64,000 nucleotides of DNA from contig NZ_BBMY01000001.1 of the NCBI RefSeq assembly GCF_000759775.1, forward strand, positions 1 to 64,000, given 5' to 3'. Both the position numbers and the translations under genes were made by a program. Positions 42,101-54,883 of this stretch are shown piece by piece. Under the pieces are notes generated by a model that was not told the DNA's origin, made no database searches, and worked only from the letters and a program-made list of their open reading frames with translations. The stretch's first letter is position 1, and each line of letters starts with the position of its first letter. This DNA is from Escherichia albertii NBRC 107761 = DSM 17582 (GTDB lineage: Bacteria > Pseudomonadota > Gammaproteobacteria > Enterobacterales > Enterobacteriaceae).

Positions 42101-42985
42101 CTATTGCTGGTCCGATTCTGCCAGGTCATCTTGGTCCTGGCCCAGGAGCGATAATTCCAACAATGCGTATCGGTGCTCAACAAAGTTATGAACGTTGTTG
42201 GCAACCGCCAGTTTGAACAGTGCCGCAGCGCTGTCCAAATCCCCCAGACTTAGGTAGTACTTACCTAAATAGAAGTTGGTTTCACTGAGATGCTCAGCGA
42301 GCGAGGTGTTATCCGTTGCGTCCGCCTTGAGCCTTTCCATTAACGTTTGTTCGCTAATGTTGCCCAGGTAGAACTCGACAATGTTCCATCCCCACTGTTC
42401 CTTGTCCGATTTTTCGAAGTGTTGCTTCAACACTTCTTTAGCCTGCTTCTCATCGAGCTTCTGCTCGGCAAGATAAAGCCACAGACTACGGAAAGGATCA
42501 TTGGGATCGTCTTGATAAAACGCCAGCAGATCATCTTGCGCTAACCTGGCACGACCGCCGTAATATAATGCGATCCCGCGATTCAAGTGCGCGTAGTTGT
42601 AAGTTGGATCAAGCTCAAGTACAGAATCAAACGCTTCATAGGCAGCATCAAAATTGCCTGCCTGCGTTAAATATATGCCCAAGTAATTGAATACTTCAGG
42701 CATATCCGGTCGGATTGCCAGCGCCTGCGAAAAATCGTTACGCGCTAATGCCCTCAGACCGAGACTATCATACAACACTCCGCGCTCATATAAAAGCTGT
42801 GCGCGTTCGTCATCGGTTAAAGCCCGACTGGCAAGGATCTGTTCCATACGTGCCAGAATCACTTCCTGCTGTAAAGTCGGTTGCAATGGTACTGCGAGGA
42901 CTTCACTTTTACGCCAGGAAATATTACTGCATCCTGCAAGCGTAAGTGCTGTCGCAACGAAACACCAGCGCAAAAAAGGCTTCAT
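42101..42985 (-). CDS. nlpI: Outer-membrane TPR lipoprotein NlpI
   Basis: This 294-residue lipoprotein has lipobox LAGC (Cys19) and several TPR repeats (for example residues 62-95, 96-129 and 130-163, with [16 protein letters not shown]). NlpI is an adaptor that brings protease Prc to the endopeptidase MepS and scaffolds peptidoglycan hydrolases. It lies between pnp and yrbN-deaD, the usual order, and can be read from the pnp transcript. Confidence 0.96.
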   Translation of the reverse strand: MKPFLRWCFVATALTLAGCSNISWRKSEVLAVPLQPTLQQEVILARMEQILASRALTDDERAQLLYERGVLYDSLGLRALARNDFSQALAIRPDMPEVFNYLGIYLTQAGNFDAAYEAFDSVLELDPTYNYAHLNRGIALYYGGRARLAQDDLLAFYQDDPNDPFRSLWLYLAEQKLDEKQAKEVLKQHFEKSDKEQWGWNIVEFYLGNISEQTLMERLKADATDNTSLAEHLSETNFYLGKYYLSLGDLDSAAALFKLAVANNVHNFVEHRYALLELSLLGQDQDDLAESDQQ

Positions 42986-43056
42986 TTCCCACTCCCGAAG
43001 ACCACGGTTGAATGAACGTCCTGTTCCCGGTTGCTAACAAGGCGTCCAGCCCGGTT

Positions 43057-43084
43057 AAAAGCCCCCCGCCGCAGCGGAGGGCAA
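43057..43084 (-). terminator. Hairpin after pnp
   Basis: On the minus strand TGCCCTCCGCTGCGGCGGGGGGCTTTTAA forms a GC-rich stem with a short T-tract, ten bases beyond the pnp stop. Partial termination or processing before nlpI is likely. Confidence 0.65.
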
Positions 43085-43093
43085 ATGGCAACC

Positions 43094-45229
43094 TTACTCG
43101 CCCTGTTCAGCAACCGGAGCTTCCGGTGCCGCAGCAGGTTGAGACTGCTCAGTCGCTTCTTTAATGCTCAGACGGATACGGCCCTGGCGATCAACTTCCA
43201 GAACTTTAACCGGTACTTCCTGATTCATCTGCAGGTAATCGGTCACTTTCTCAACACGTTTGTCGGCGATTTGAGAAATGTGTACCAGACCTTCTTTACC
43301 GCCGCCGATGGCAACAAATGCGCCAAAGTCAACGATACGGGTCACTTTACCATTGTAGACGCGGCCCACTTCGATTTCCGCAGTGATCTCTTCGATACGA
43401 CGAATCGCGTGTTTCGCTTTTTCGCCGTCGGTCGCTGCAATCTTCACAGTACCATCATCTTCGATTTCGATAGTGGTGCCCGTTTCTTCGGTCAGGGCGC
43501 GGATAACAGAACCGCCTTTACCGATAACGTCTTTGATCTTGTCCGGGTTGATCTTAATGGTATGGATACGCGGAGCAAACTCAGAGATATCGCCGCGCGG
43601 CGCGTTGATCGCCTGTTCCATTACGCCCAAGATATGCAGACGCGCACCTTTAGCCTGGTTCAGCGCAACCTGCATGATCTCTTTGGTGATGCCTTCAATT
43701 TTGATATCCATCTGCAATGCAGAGATACCGTCGCGAGAACCCGCAACTTTGAAGTCCATATCGCCCAGGTGATCTTCGTCGCCCAGAATGTCAGACAGTA
43801 CAACGTAGTTATCGCCTTCTTTCACCAGGCCCATTGCGATACCCGCAACAGCAGCTTTGATCGGCACGCCTGCGTCCATCAGCGCCAGAGACGCGCCGCA
43901 CACAGAAGCCATAGAAGAAGAACCGTTGGATTCGGTAATTTCAGACACTACACGTACGGTGTACGGGAATTTGTCCATATCCGGCATGACGGCCAGCACA
44001 CCGCGTTTCGCCAGACGACCGTGACCAATTTCACGACGCTTCGGAGAACCGACCATGCCGGTTTCACCTACGGAGTACGGAGGGAAGTTGTAGTGGAACA
44101 GGAAGGTGTCGGTACGTTCGCCCATCAGTTCATCAAGAACCTGTGCGTCACGTGCAGTACCCAGCGTTGCGGTAACCAGTGCCTGCGTTTCACCGCGGGT
44201 GAACAGCGCAGAACCGTGAGTACGCGGCAGCACGCCAGTGCGCACATCCAGACCACGGATCATGTCTTTTTCACGACCATCGATACGCGGTTCACCTGCC
44301 AGTACGCGGCTACGAACAACTTTTTTCTCGATAGCGTGCAAAATTTCACCCAGTTCGTTTTCGTCCAGGGTTTCGTCTTCAGCAAGCAGCGTCGCAATGG
44401 TTTCAGATTTGATGACATCAACCTGTGCATAGCGCTCTTGTTTATCGGTGATACGGTAAGCATCGCTCAAGCGAGCTTCAGCCAGTGCAGCAACGCGCGC
44501 GTTCAGCGCTTCGTTTACCGGCTCTGGCTGCCAATCCCAACGCGGTTTACCCGCTTCTTTCACCAGTTCATTGATGTTCTGAATAACAACCTGCTGTTGT
44601 TCATGACCGAACACAACCGCACCCAGCATCTGGTCTTCGCTCAGCAGTTCAGCTTCAGATTCAACCATCAGCACAGCGGCTTCAGTACCGGCAACAACCA
44701 GGTCCAGTTTGCTCTCTTTCAGCTCGTCCTGAGTCGGGTTCAGTACATACTGGTCATTGATGTAACCTACGCGGGCAGCACCAATCGGACCATTGAACGG
44801 AATACCAGACAGAGACAGCGCCGCAGAAGCGCCAATCATCGCAACGATATCCGGGTTAACCTGCGGGTTAACAGAAACCACGGTGGCGATAACCTGAACT
44901 TCGTTGACGAAGCCTTCCGGGAACAGCGGGCGAATCGGGCGGTCAATCAGACGCGCGATCAGCGTTTCGCCTTCGCTTGGGCGGCCTTCACGACGGAAGA
45001 AGCTACCCGGGATACGACCAGCAGCGTAGGTACGCTCCTGATAGTTAACGGTCAGAGGGAAGAAGTCCTGACCTGGTTTGGCTTTTTTCTGACCGACAAC
45101 GGTAACAAATACCGCGGTGTCATCCATGCTAACCATAACAGCGGCAGTAGCCTGACGAGCCATCATGCCGGTTTCCAGAGTGACGGTATGTTGGCCGTAC
45201 TGGAATTTACGAACGATCGGATTAAGCAA
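43094..45229 (-). CDS. pnp: Polynucleotide phosphorylase PNPase
   Basis: This 711-residue trimeric 3'-5' phosphorolytic exoribonuclease is a degradosome component. It has two RNase PH-like domains (the first with [16 protein letters not shown], the second with [16 protein letters not shown] carrying the catalytic aspartates), then a KH domain ([20 protein letters not shown]) and an S1 domain ([18 protein letters not shown]) near the C-terminus. The start is TTG (45227-45229) with AGGAT upstream, as known for E. coli; an ATG-initiated longer frame would run through the RNase III leader hairpin. It follows rpsO. Confidence 0.96.
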   Translation of the reverse strand: MLNPIVRKFQYGQHTVTLETGMMARQATAAVMVSMDDTAVFVTVVGQKKAKPGQDFFPLTVNYQERTYAAGRIPGSFFRREGRPSEGETLIARLIDRPIRPLFPEGFVNEVQVIATVVSVNPQVNPDIVAMIGASAALSLSGIPFNGPIGAARVGYINDQYVLNPTQDELKESKLDLVVAGTEAAVLMVESEAELLSEDQMLGAVVFGHEQQQVVIQNINELVKEAGKPRWDWQPEPVNEALNARVAALAEARLSDAYRITDKQERYAQVDVIKSETIATLLAEDETLDENELGEILHAIEKKVVRSRVLAGEPRIDGREKDMIRGLDVRTGVLPRTHGSALFTRGETQALVTATLGTARDAQVLDELMGERTDTFLFHYNFPPYSVGETGMVGSPKRREIGHGRLAKRGVLAVMPDMDKFPYTVRVVSEITESNGSSSMASVCGASLALMDAGVPIKAAVAGIAMGLVKEGDNYVVLSDILGDEDHLGDMDFKVAGSRDGISALQMDIKIEGITKEIMQVALNQAKGARLHILGVMEQAINAPRGDISEFAPRIHTIKINPDKIKDVIGKGGSVIRALTEETGTTIEIEDDGTVKIAATDGEKAKHAIRRIEEITAEIEVGRVYNGKVTRIVDFGAFVAIGGGKEGLVHISQIADKRVEKVTDYLQMNQEVPVKVLEVDRQGRIRLSIKEATEQSQPAAAPEAPVAEQGE

Positions 45230-45301
45230 TGTAATATCCTTTCTCTTTCTTAGACAGTACCTTACGGCACTGGTGTTAATACCCGATCTTCTGCGCATCC
45301 T

Positions 45302-45359
45302 CGCGACTAATGACAACCCTAACCCAGCCAGATGTGGGTAAAGCCTCTCATTAGCCGCG
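45302..45359 (-). promoter_or_regulatory. RNase III-processed leader hairpin of pnp
   Basis: The arms CGCGGCTAATGA and TCATTAGTCGCG (minus strand, one mismatch) enclose an inner CCCACATCTGGCTGGGT hairpin in the pnp leader. In E. coli RNase III cuts this stem and PNPase then destabilises its own mRNA; the same structure is present here. Confidence 0.8.
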
Positions 45360-45431
45360 CGAACCTCTGCAACGGAAGATCATTCATAGCAACAATACAT
45401 TAGTTTCCAGTGAATTGCTGCCGTCAGCTTG

Positions 45432-45461
45432 AAAAAAGGGGCCACTCAGGCCCCCTTTTCT
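45432..45461 (-). terminator. Terminator of rpsO
   Basis: AAAAGGGGGCCTGAGTGGCCCCTTTTTTC on the minus strand is a classic GC stem with a T-run about 15 bases after rpsO. Some transcripts are known to read through into pnp. Confidence 0.9.
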
Positions 45462-45475
45462 GAAACTCGCAAGAA

Positions 45476-45787
<312 letters not shown>

Positions 45788-45894
45788 CTAATTCAGCGAT
45801 CCCAGTGTACGTTACGTAAAGTGTTAAACGATCTACGCGACGTTAAGCGGCAGTATTCTACTCGTAGCGACTTGTTATCGCAAGACGGTTAATA

Positions 45895-46839
45895 TTACGC
45901 CGGGTATTCAACCACCAGGCGACGAGGCGCGACGCGACCTTCATCGTCAATTTCGCCCATACCGATAAACTTGCCGTTCTCACCTTCTGTAACGCGAACC
46001 AGTCCTTCCAGCGGCGCACCAGATGTACGAACCGGGTTACCATTTTTGAAGTAAACAGAAGACGTTAGCGGAAGATTAACCACCGGGTAGTCCGAAGCCG
46101 GACTGTCCATTGGCATCAGTAAAGAATCAAGTAACTCCGCAGCAGGAATATCTTGCTGTTCGGCTTGCTCAACCAGTTCACGCAGATGTTCCAGAGTCAC
46201 CATCCGTTCAACCGGATATTTACTCACCGCCAGACGACGCAGGTAAATCACATGCGCGCCACAGCCAAGTTTTTCGCCCAGATCATCAATGATAGTGCGA
46301 ATATAAGTACCCTTTGAGCAGTGAATTTCCAGCTCCAGTTCATTGCCTTCATGGCGAATAAACAGCAACTCATAGACGGTAATCGGGCGTGCTTCACGCG
46401 GGACTTCAATACCCTGACGCGCGTATTCGTACAGTTTTTTGCCCTGATATTTCAGCGCTGAATACATCGAAGGGATCTGTTCAATGTCACCACGGAAGGT
46501 ATCCAGCGCTGCAGCCAGTTGCTCTGCACTAAAGGTTACCGGACGCTCTTCAACGATTTGCCCGTCTGCGTCAGAAGTATCGGTGCGCTGTCCAAGACGC
46601 GCAATAACCCGATAGCGTTTGTCGGAATCCAGCAGATATTGGGAAAATTTCGTCGCTTCCCCGAGGCAAATCGGCAGCATGCCCGTCGCCAGCGGGTCCA
46701 GCGCGCCAGTGTGCCCGGCACGGTTGGCGTTATAAATCCGTTTTACTTTTTGCAACGCATCGTTGCTGGACATACCTTGCGGTTTATCCAGCAACAAAAC
46801 GCCGTTAATGTCGCGACCGCGACGACGAGGACGACTCAT
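45895..46839 (-). CDS. truB: tRNA pseudouridine-55 synthase TruB
   Basis: This 314-residue enzyme makes pseudouridine 55 in the T loop of tRNAs. The catalytic Asp48 is in [14 protein letters not shown]; the [13 protein letters not shown] motif and a C-terminal PUA-like domain follow. Its start overlaps the rbfA stop by one base. It is part of the rimP-nusA-infB-rbfA-truB operon. Confidence 0.97.
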   Translation of the reverse strand: MSRPRRRGRDINGVLLLDKPQGMSSNDALQKVKRIYNANRAGHTGALDPLATGMLPICLGEATKFSQYLLDSDKRYRVIARLGQRTDTSDADGQIVEERPVTFSAEQLAAALDTFRGDIEQIPSMYSALKYQGKKLYEYARQGIEVPREARPITVYELLFIRHEGNELELEIHCSKGTYIRTIIDDLGEKLGCGAHVIYLRRLAVSKYPVERMVTLEHLRELVEQAEQQDIPAAELLDSLLMPMDSPASDYPVVNLPLTSSVYFKNGNPVRTSGAPLEGLVRVTEGENGKFIGMGEIDDEGRVAPRRLVVEYPA

Positions 46840-47240
46840 TAGTCCTCCTTGCTGTCGTCCGGGTTAACACGACGTTCTTCGTCATGTTTGACCACGCTGG
46901 TCACCAGGTTTGACATACGCATCCCTTCAACCAGTGAGTTATCGTAGAAGAAGGTCAGTTCCGGCACGATACGCAAGCGCATGGCTTTGCCAAGCAGACT
47001 GCGGATGAAACCGGAAGCTTCCTGCAACGCTTTGATGCCCGCTTTAACCGCGTCTTCATCTTTGTCGTTGAGGAAAGTCACATACACTTTGGCATAGGCC
47101 AGGTCACGAGACATTTCGACACCGGAAACGGTGGTCATCATCCCCAGACGAGGGTCTTTAATTTCACGTTGCAGGATGATAGCGATCTCTTTTTGCATTT
47201 CCTGCGCTACGCGCTGTGGGCGACCAAATTCTTTCGCCAT
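46839..47240 (-). CDS. rbfA: Ribosome-binding factor A
   Basis: This 133-residue KH-like protein binds immature 30S subunits and helps 16S rRNA 5'-end maturation, especially in the cold. The start [16 protein letters not shown] is preferred over an ATG ten codons upstream, which would run into the hairpin at 47257-47284. A GGAGAATT ribosome site precedes it. Its stop overlaps the truB start. Confidence 0.97.
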   Translation of the reverse strand: MAKEFGRPQRVAQEMQKEIAIILQREIKDPRLGMMTTVSGVEMSRDLAYAKVYVTFLNDKDEDAVKAGIKALQEASGFIRSLLGKAMRLRIVPELTFFYDNSLVEGMRMSNLVTSVVKHDEERRVNPDDSKED

Positions 47241-47256
47241 AATAAATTCTCCTGAC

Positions 47257-47284
47257 AAAAAAGGGGCCATAAGCCCCTTTTAAA
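47257..47284 (-). terminator. Intra-operon terminator-like hairpin between infB and rbfA
   Basis: On the minus strand AAAAGGGGCTTATGGCCCCTTTTTTG gives a GC stem with a T-run about 20 bases before rbfA. Partial termination or attenuation inside the operon is implied. Confidence 0.75.
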
Positions 47285-47312
47285 ATTAATCTCAGGTGGA
47301 AGGGCTGCTCAC

Positions 47313-47392
47313 ATTGGCCTGATAAGACGCTCCAGCGTCGCATCAAGCAACGGCTGCCGGATGGGGCGTAAATGCCTTATCCGGCTTACAAC
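47313..47392. repeat. REP/BIME pair between infB and rbfA
   Basis: The sequence holds GCCTGATAAGACGC..GCGTCGCATC and GCTGCCGGATGGGGCG..CTTATCCGGC, two opposed REP palindromes in the 160-base infB-rbfA gap. Confidence 0.85.
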
Positions 47393-47402
47393 CCAGACAA
47401 CC

Positions 47403-50075
47403 TTAAGCGATGGTACGCTGAATCTCGATGATTTCGAATACTTCGATCACATCGCCAGTGCGCACGTCGTTGTAGTTCTTAACGCCGATACCACATTCCA
47501 TGCCGTTACGGACTTCGTTAACGTCATCTTTGAAGCGGCGCAGGGACTCCAGCTCGCCTTCGTAGATAACCACGTTGTCGCGCAGAACGCGGATCGGGTT
47601 ATGACGTTTAACCACACCTTCAGTAACCATACAACCTGCAATGGCACCGAATTTCGGTGATTTGAACACGTCACGAACTTCCGCCAGACCGATGATTTCT
47701 TGTTTCAGTTCTGGAGAAAGCATACCGCTCATCGCCGCTTTCACTTCATCGATCAGATTATAGATGACGGAGTAGTAACGCAGATCCAGGCTTTCGGACT
47801 CAATAACTTTACGCGCAGATGCATCAGCACGTACGTTAAAGCCAACCAGAATCGCGTTGGACGCTGCTGCCAGGGTTGCATCGGTTTCGGTGATACCCCC
47901 GACGCCAGAACCGATGATCTTAACTTTCACTTCGTCAGTAGACAGTTTCAGCAAGGAATCGGAAATCGCTTCCACAGAACCCTGAACGTCAGCCTTCAGC
48001 ACGATGTTCACTTCGTGAACTTCACCTTCGGTCATGTTGGCGAACATGTTCTCAAGTTTAGATTTCTGCTGACGCGCCAGTTTAACTTCGCGGAATTTAC
48101 CCTGACGATACAGCGCAACTTCACGTGCTTTCTTCTCGTCACGAACAACGGTCACTTCATCACCTGCAGCCGGAACACCGGACAAGCCCAGGATTTCCAC
48201 CGGAATGGACGGACCTGCTTCCAGCACTTCCTGACCCAGTTCGTTACGCATTGCACGAACACGGCCGTATTCGAAACCACACAGAACGATGTCGCCTTTA
48301 TGCAGCGTACCCTCACGTACCAGAACGGTGGCAACCGGACCACGACCTTTATCAAGGAAGGATTCGATAACCGCGCCGCTCGCCATACCTTTACGTACCG
48401 CTTTCAGTTCCAGCACTTCAGCCTGCAGCAGGATAGCATCCAGCAGTTCATCAATACCGGTACCCGCTTTCGCAGACACGTGTACGAACTGGCTTTCACC
48501 GCCCCACTCTTCCGGCAGGATACCGTACTGGGAGAGTTCGTTCTTAACGCGATCTGGATCGGCTTCTGGTTTGTCGATCTTGTTCACTGCCACCACCACC
48601 GGAACCTGTGCAGCTTTCGCATGCTGGATTGCTTCGATGGTCTGCGGCATTACGCCGTCATCTGCAGCGACAACCAGGACGACGATGTCCGTTGCCTGCG
48701 CACCACGTGCACGCATTGACGTAAATGCGGCGTGCCCCGGGGTGTCCAGGAAGGTGATCATGCCATTTTCAGTTTCAACGTGGTATGCACCGATGTGCTG
48801 GGTAATGCCGCCCGCTTCGCCAGAAGCCACTTTCGTTGAACGAATATAGTCCAGCAGAGAGGTTTTACCGTGGTCAACGTGACCCATGATGGTCACAACC
48901 GGTGCGCGCGGCTCAGCCGCAGCCCCCGTGTCACGGTCGCTCATTACCGCTTCTTCCAGCTCGTTTTCACGACGCAGGATAACTTTGTGACCCATCTCTT
49001 CAGCAACCAGTTGTGCGGTTTCCTGGTCGATGACCTGGTTGATGGTTGCCATTGCGCCCAGCTTCATCATCACTTTGATGACCTGAGAACCTTTAACCGC
49101 CATCTTGTTCGCCAGTTCGCCAACGGTGATGGTTTCGCCGATCACAACGTCACGGTTAACGGCTTGAGCAGGCTTCTGGAAGCCTTGCTGCAGCGAAGAA
49201 CCTTTACGTTTTCCGCCTTTACCGCCACGTACTGCTGCGCGAGCTTCTTCACGATCAGCTTTTGATTCAGCGTGTTTGTTGCCTTTCTTAGGACGCGCAG
49301 CTTTCGCGTTACGACCACGGCCACGACCGCCTTCGACTTCACGATCGCTTTCATCTTCTGCCTGGCGGGCATGTTGAGAAGTAGTAACGTGATAATCGCT
49401 GGAATCTTCAGTCGGTTCTGCGTTATCAGTCCATTTGTTTTCTTCCGCCATACGACGTGCTTCTTCAGCAACACGACGTGCTTCTTCTTCGAGTTTACGA
49501 CGCGCTTCTTCTTCGGCTTTACGCTTGAGCTCTGCAGCTTCCAGCTCACGGCGGGCTTTTTCAGCCTGGGCGGTTTTAGTCATATCGTCTTGTTGATTGC
49601 TCACTTTGTCTTTTTCCGCAGCTTCACGTTTCGCTTGTTCAGCGGCTTCACGTTTAGCTTGTTCTGCGGCCTCACGTTCAGCTTTTTGTTGCGCTTCGCG
49701 TTTGGCCAATTCTTCTGCCTCACGACGGGCTTGCTCTTCCGCTTCACGCTGCGCCTGCTCTTCCGCAGCAAGGCGCTCAGCCTCTTGCGGATCGCGTTTC
49801 ACAAAGGTGCGTTTCTTGCGGACTTCGATTTGTACCGATTTACTTTTTCCACCGGTACCTGGAATGTTAAGGGTGCTGCGCGTTTTACGCTGCAGCGTCA
49901 ATTTGTCCGGCCCCGAATTTTTCTGATTCAGGTGGTCAATTAAAGTCTGTTTCTCTTGCGCGGACACAGAGTCGTCAGCAGACTTCCGGATACCTGCATC
50001 AGCAAATTGCTGTACCAGGCGTTCCACGGAGGTCTGTCGCTCTGCGGCCAGCGTTTTAACGGTTACATCTGTCAT
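47403..50075 (-). CDS. infB: Translation initiation factor IF-2
   Basis: This 890-residue GTPase delivers fMet-tRNA to the 30S subunit. An N-terminal domain and a long charged alanine/glutamate/arginine-rich region (about 100-215) precede the GTPase domain with GHVDHGKT (about 398-405), DTPGHAAF and NKID, and the C-terminal domains with [23 protein letters not shown] at codon 158 (49602-49604, the V of KDKVSNQQ) and ATG at codon 165 are the known internal starts of the shorter forms IF2-2 and IF2-3, and both are kept. It lies 24 bases after nusA. Confidence 0.98.
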   Translation of the reverse strand: MTDVTVKTLAAERQTSVERLVQQFADAGIRKSADDSVSAQEKQTLIDHLNQKNSGPDKLTLQRKTRSTLNIPGTGGKSKSVQIEVRKKRTFVKRDPQEAERLAAEEQAQREAEEQARREAEELAKREAQQKAEREAAEQAKREAAEQAKREAAEKDKVSNQQDDMTKTAQAEKARRELEAAELKRKAEEEARRKLEEEARRVAEEARRMAEENKWTDNAEPTEDSSDYHVTTSQHARQAEDESDREVEGGRGRGRNAKAARPKKGNKHAESKADREEARAAVRGGKGGKRKGSSLQQGFQKPAQAVNRDVVIGETITVGELANKMAVKGSQVIKVMMKLGAMATINQVIDQETAQLVAEEMGHKVILRRENELEEAVMSDRDTGAAAEPRAPVVTIMGHVDHGKTSLLDYIRSTKVASGEAGGITQHIGAYHVETENGMITFLDTPGHAAFTSMRARGAQATDIVVLVVAADDGVMPQTIEAIQHAKAAQVPVVVAVNKIDKPEADPDRVKNELSQYGILPEEWGGESQFVHVSAKAGTGIDELLDAILLQAEVLELKAVRKGMASGAVIESFLDKGRGPVATVLVREGTLHKGDIVLCGFEYGRVRAMRNELGQEVLEAGPSIPVEILGLSGVPAAGDEVTVVRDEKKAREVALYRQGKFREVKLARQQKSKLENMFANMTEGEVHEVNIVLKADVQGSVEAISDSLLKLSTDEVKVKIIGSGVGGITETDATLAAASNAILVGFNVRADASARKVIESESLDLRYYSVIYNLIDEVKAAMSGMLSPELKQEIIGLAEVRDVFKSPKFGAIAGCMVTEGVVKRHNPIRVLRDNVVIYEGELESLRRFKDDVNEVRNGMECGIGVKNYNDVRTGDVIEVFEIIEIQRTIA

Positions 50076-50099
50076 GCTGTTCCTTCCTGCTACAGTTTA

Positions 50100-51587
50100 T
50101 TACGCTTCGTCACCGAACCAGCAAATATTACGGGCAGCCATAATCAGTGCTCCGGCTTTTTCGTCGGTCAACCCTTCGATATCAGCCAGATCATCAATGC
50201 CCTGTTCGGCGAGATCTTCCAGCGTACAAACGCCACGGGCGGCCAGTTTGAATGCCAAATCACGATCCATCCCTTCAAGGTTCAGCAGATCGTCAGCCGG
50301 TTTATTATCGCCGAGGCTTTCTTCCTGGGCCTGTGCAATGGTGGCCAGTGCATTTTTAGCACGCTCGCGCAGTGCTTCAACAGTCGGCTCATCAAGGCCT
50401 TCAATTTCCAGCAGCTCTTTCATCGGCACATAGGCCAGTTCTTCCAGCGTCGAGAAGCCTTCTTCTACCAGAACAGTAGCGAAGTCTTCGTCAATGTCGA
50501 GATAACGGGTGAAGGTGTCGATTGCTGCGTGCGCTTCCGCCTGATGTTTAGCCTGCAGGTCGTCAACGGTCATTACGTTGAGTTCCCAACCGCTCAGTTG
50601 CGAAGCCAGACGTACGTTCTGACCGTTACGGCCAATTGCCTGCGCCAGGTTACCGGCTTCAACGGCGATATCCATGGTGTGTTTATCTTCATCCACCACG
50701 ATAGAAGCAACGTCTGCCGGTGCCATCGCGTTGATCACGAACTGCGCCGGGTTATCATCCCACAGGACGATATCGATACGCTCACCGCCCAGTTCAGTAG
50801 AAACCGCCTGAACACGCGCGCCACGCATACCTACACAAGCCCCTACCGGATCGATACGTTTATCGTTGGTTTTCACCGCGATTTTCGCACGAGAACCCGG
50901 ATCGCGAGCCGCTGCTTTAATTTCAATCACTTCTTCGCCGATTTCCGGCACTTCAATACGGAACAGTTCGATCAGCATTTCCGGTTTGGAACGAGTCACG
51001 AACAGTTGCGCGCCACGCGCTTCCGGGCGAACGGAATAGAGCACGCCACGAACACGGTCGCCAGGGCGGAAGTTTTCACGCGGCAGCATATCTTCACGCA
51101 GGATCACAGCTTCAGCATTGTTGCCCAGATCCAGAGAGATGTTGTCGCGGTTTACTTTTTTCACCACGCCGGTGATGATTTCACCTTCGTGTTCACGGAA
51201 CTGATCAACCACCATCGCACGTTCAGCTTCACGTACTTTCTGCACGATAACCTGTTTTGCCGTCTGGGTGGTGATACGGTCAAAGGTGACAGATTCAATC
51301 TGATCTTCAACATAATCGCCCAGGTTCAGGCTTTCATCTTCAAAGCGTGCGGCTTCAAGAGTGATTTCTTTGGTCGGCTGTGTAACTTCATCAACAACCA
51401 GCCAGCGGCGGAAAGTGTCAAAATCACCGCTTTTGCGATCGATCTGTACACGGACGTCGATCTCTTGTTCATATTTTTTCTTGGTTGCTGTAGCCAGAGC
51501 GCTTTCCAACGCTTCGAAAATTTTCTCGCGAGGCAGCGCCTTTTCATTGGAGACGGCTTCAACTACAGCCAAAATTTCTTTGTTCAT
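50100..51587 (-). CDS. nusA: Transcription termination/antitermination factor NusA
   Basis: This 495-residue RNA polymerase-associated factor controls pausing, termination and antitermination. The N-terminal polymerase-binding domain (about 1-130), S1 (about 135-200), two KH domains (with [22 protein letters not shown] and [16 protein letters not shown]) and two acidic repeats at the C-terminus (after about 360) are present in order. It follows rimP in the metY-rimP-nusA-infB operon. Confidence 0.98.
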   Translation of the reverse strand: MNKEILAVVEAVSNEKALPREKIFEALESALATATKKKYEQEIDVRVQIDRKSGDFDTFRRWLVVDEVTQPTKEITLEAARFEDESLNLGDYVEDQIESVTFDRITTQTAKQVIVQKVREAERAMVVDQFREHEGEIITGVVKKVNRDNISLDLGNNAEAVILREDMLPRENFRPGDRVRGVLYSVRPEARGAQLFVTRSKPEMLIELFRIEVPEIGEEVIEIKAAARDPGSRAKIAVKTNDKRIDPVGACVGMRGARVQAVSTELGGERIDIVLWDDNPAQFVINAMAPADVASIVVDEDKHTMDIAVEAGNLAQAIGRNGQNVRLASQLSGWELNVMTVDDLQAKHQAEAHAAIDTFTRYLDIDEDFATVLVEEGFSTLEELAYVPMKELLEIEGLDEPTVEALRERAKNALATIAQAQEESLGDNKPADDLLNLEGMDRDLAFKLAARGVCTLEDLAEQGIDDLADIEGLTDEKAGALIMAARNICWFGDEA

Positions 51588-51614
51588 CGCGGGCTTTTCA
51601 CCTCATCCAGACTA

Positions 51615-52067
51615 TTAAAAGTGGGGAACCAGGTTCGCCTTCTGGATATTACTCAGCGCGAACACTTCATCTTTACCTTCGACGGTAACTGTGATCATTT
51701 CACCGTCTACTGCTTTGATAACGCCCTGCCATTTACGACGGTTTTGTACCGCCATACGGAGAACCAGAGTCGCCTCTTCTCCGACAAAACGGGCGTAGTG
51801 TTCAGCCGTGAACAGTGGGCGATCGAGACCCGGTGAGGAGACTTCCAGGTTATAAGCAACGGTGATGGGATCTTCAACATCCAACACAGCGCTCACCTGG
51901 TGGCTCACATCAGCACAATCATCAACATTGATGCCATCTTCACTATCAATATAGATGCGCAGTGTGGATGTGCGACCGCGAATAAACTCGATGCCAACCA
52001 GTTCAAAACCCAGGGCCTCAACTGGCGCAGTAATCATCTCTGTTAATTTTTGCTCTAATGTGGACAA
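51615..52067 (-). CDS. rimP: Ribosome maturation factor RimP
   Basis: This 150-residue protein is needed for 30S maturation. The N-terminal alpha/beta domain contains [15 protein letters not shown] and [14 protein letters not shown] (around residues 57-90), followed by an Sm-like C-terminal barrel. The start is TTG (52065-52067) preceded by GGGGGTGGG, as in K-12; four upstream codons in frame are less likely to be translated. It is the first protein gene after metY. Confidence 0.95.
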   Translation of the reverse strand: MSTLEQKLTEMITAPVEALGFELVGIEFIRGRTSTLRIYIDSEDGINVDDCADVSHQVSAVLDVEDPITVAYNLEVSSPGLDRPLFTAEHYARFVGEEATLVLRMAVQNRRKWQGVIKAVDGEMITVTVEGKDEVFALSNIQKANLVPHF

Positions 52068-52084
52068 GCCCACCCCCAAGACAT

Positions 52085-52151
52085 AAAAAAAGGGCCTAAA
52101 GCCCAGTTATTCTGTAGTCAGATAACAAAAAACCCCGATAAATCGGGGCTT
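52085..52151 (-). terminator. Two tandem hairpins between metY and rimP
   Basis: On the minus strand, first GCCCCGATTTATCGGGG with TTTTTT (52127-52151), then GGGCTTTAGGCCC with TTTTTTT (52085-52105). Both look like terminators after metY; the second is just 18 bases before the rimP start, suggesting attenuation of the operon. Confidence 0.85.
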
Positions 52152-52273
52152 TATATAACTGAACCCTATAACCGCAACTGCGGTCTGGAGCACTTTCCAG
52201 AAGGATTTTTTCAAATCCCACTACGAAGGCCGAAGTCTTCACAGTATATTTGAAAAAGAACTCTAAGGGAAAG

Positions 52274-52350
<77 letters not shown>

Positions 52351-52442
52351 CCTGAAACGTGGCAAATTCTACTCGTTTTGGGTAAAAAATGCAAATACTG
52401 CTGGGATTTGGTGTACCGAGACGGGACGTAAAATCTGCGGGC

Positions 52443-52472
52443 ATTATAGTGATCTACGCCACATTTTGTCAA
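52443..52472 (-). promoter_or_regulatory. metY-rimP-nusA-infB promoter
   Basis: On the minus strand, consensus TTGACA (52467-52472) and TATAAT (52443-52448) are separated by 18 bases, followed by a GC-rich GCCCGC discriminator, as in stringently controlled stable-RNA promoters. It lies about 90 bases before metY. Confidence 0.85.
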
Positions 52473-52486
52473 CGCTTATTGCTAAT

Positions 52487-54041
<1,555 letters not shown>

Positions 54042-54062
54042 TCGGGAAAGATTCTGTTTAGT

Positions 54063-54087
54063 AGGCCGCGAAAGCGGCCTTTTTATT
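54063..54087 (+). terminator. Terminator of argG
   Basis: AGGCCGC GAAA GCGGCCT followed by TTTTTATTAT, about 22 bases after the argG stop. Confidence 0.93.
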
Positions 54088-54185
54088 ATGTGCGTTGTAG
54101 CCCTGTAAGCCACTTACGCCAACATCACGTATTTCTACTGTCGTCTGATAACGATACGCTTAATAAAGCTATATTTATCAGACGA

Positions 54186-54213
54186 AAAAAAAGACGCTTT
54201 TCAGCGTCTCTTT
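54186..54213 (-). terminator. Terminator of the secG-leuU transcript
   Basis: On the minus strand AGAGACGCTGAAAAGCGTCTTTTTTTT, ten bases beyond the leuU CCA end, is a typical GC stem with a T-run. Confidence 0.92.
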
Positions 54214-54222
54214 TCTGGAATT

Positions 54223-54309
54223 TGGTACCGAGGACGGGACTTGAACCCGTAAGCCCTATTGAGCACTACCACCTCAAGGTAGCGTGTCTACCAATTCCAC
54301 CACCTCGGC
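54223..54309 (-). tRNA. leuU: tRNA-Leu (GAG)
   Basis: This 87-nucleotide class II tRNA begins GCCGAGGTGGTGGAATTG and has anticodon GAG in CCTTGAGGTGG, a long variable arm, a TTCAAGTC T-loop and an encoded CCA. One base in the variable arm (GTGCTCAATAGGGC, K-12 GTGCCCAATAGGGC from memory) turns a C-G into a U-G pair and should be harmless. It follows secG. Confidence 0.98.
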
Positions 54310-54323
54310 ACAGATATTACTTT

Positions 54324-54656
54324 TTAGTTCGGGATATCGCTGGTCGGTTTAGCCGGAGCAGCTGGCTGAGTCTGTTCGGCTTTCGCCGGAGCACTCAGGT
54401 TTTCCCATTCACTACCTTTATTGGTTTTGTTGCTGTTGATGTTACCCAGCACCAGGCTGATGATGAAGAATAACGTTGCCAACAGCGCCGTCATGCGGGT
54501 CATGAAGTTACCAGAACCACTTGAACCAAACAGCGTAGCGGAAGCGCCTGCTCCGAAGGAGGCTCCCATATCAGCGCCTTTACCTTGCTGCAGCATGATC
54601 AGACCAACAAGGCCAATCGCCACAATAAGGAAAACAACTAAAAGAGCTTCGTACAT
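54324..54656 (-). CDS. secG: Preprotein translocase subunit SecG
   Basis: This 110-residue inner-membrane protein has two transmembrane helices (about residues 2-21 and 54-74) and an alanine/proline-rich C-terminal tail. It is the auxiliary subunit of SecYEG that improves protein export. The start is MYEALLVVFLIV; the longer frame upstream adds 16 residues from the glmM-secG spacer and is rejected. It lies 14 bases before leuU. Confidence 0.97.
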   Translation of the reverse strand: MYEALLVVFLIVAIGLVGLIMLQQGKGADMGASFGAGASATLFGSSGSGNFMTRMTALLATLFFIISLVLGNINSNKTNKGSEWENLSAPAKAEQTQPAAPAKPTSDIPN

Positions 54657-54837
54657 AATCAACCTGTTCCTTGCGGAGTTGCCGCGTCCCAATGCTTCAA
54701 CCAATAAAACGGGATTTTTTAATCTTTCCCACTGAAGCGGGTGTGAATACTAACCAAAGCGAATGGCCTTCGCAAGGGCAATTTTACTGCATTGTATCAA
54801 CTGCGGAAAAAAACAGCAAAATCGATATTTTGATAAA

Positions 54838-54868
54838 GGGAAAAGGCGACAATCGCCGCCTTTTTAAT
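54838..54868 (-). terminator. Hairpin after glmM
   Basis: On the minus strand AAAAAGGCGGCGATTGTCGCCTTTTCCC forms a stem around GGCGA/TCGCC with a T-rich end 15 bases beyond the glmM stop, before secG. Confidence 0.7.
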
Positions 54869-54883
54869 CAGTTAGCTATCACA

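Noticed and set aside
43031-45253. 740-codon plus-strand ORF opposite pnp
   Set aside because: It is the mirror of the pnp coding frame, made long by codon bias; the product has no recognisable domain and no start signal.
47700-48719. 339-codon plus-strand ORF opposite infB
   Set aside because: Antisense shadow of the IF-2 GTPase region.
49956-51836. 626-codon plus-strand ORF opposite nusA and rimP
   Set aside because: Antisense shadow of conserved housekeeping genes, with a composition typical of reverse-strand translation.
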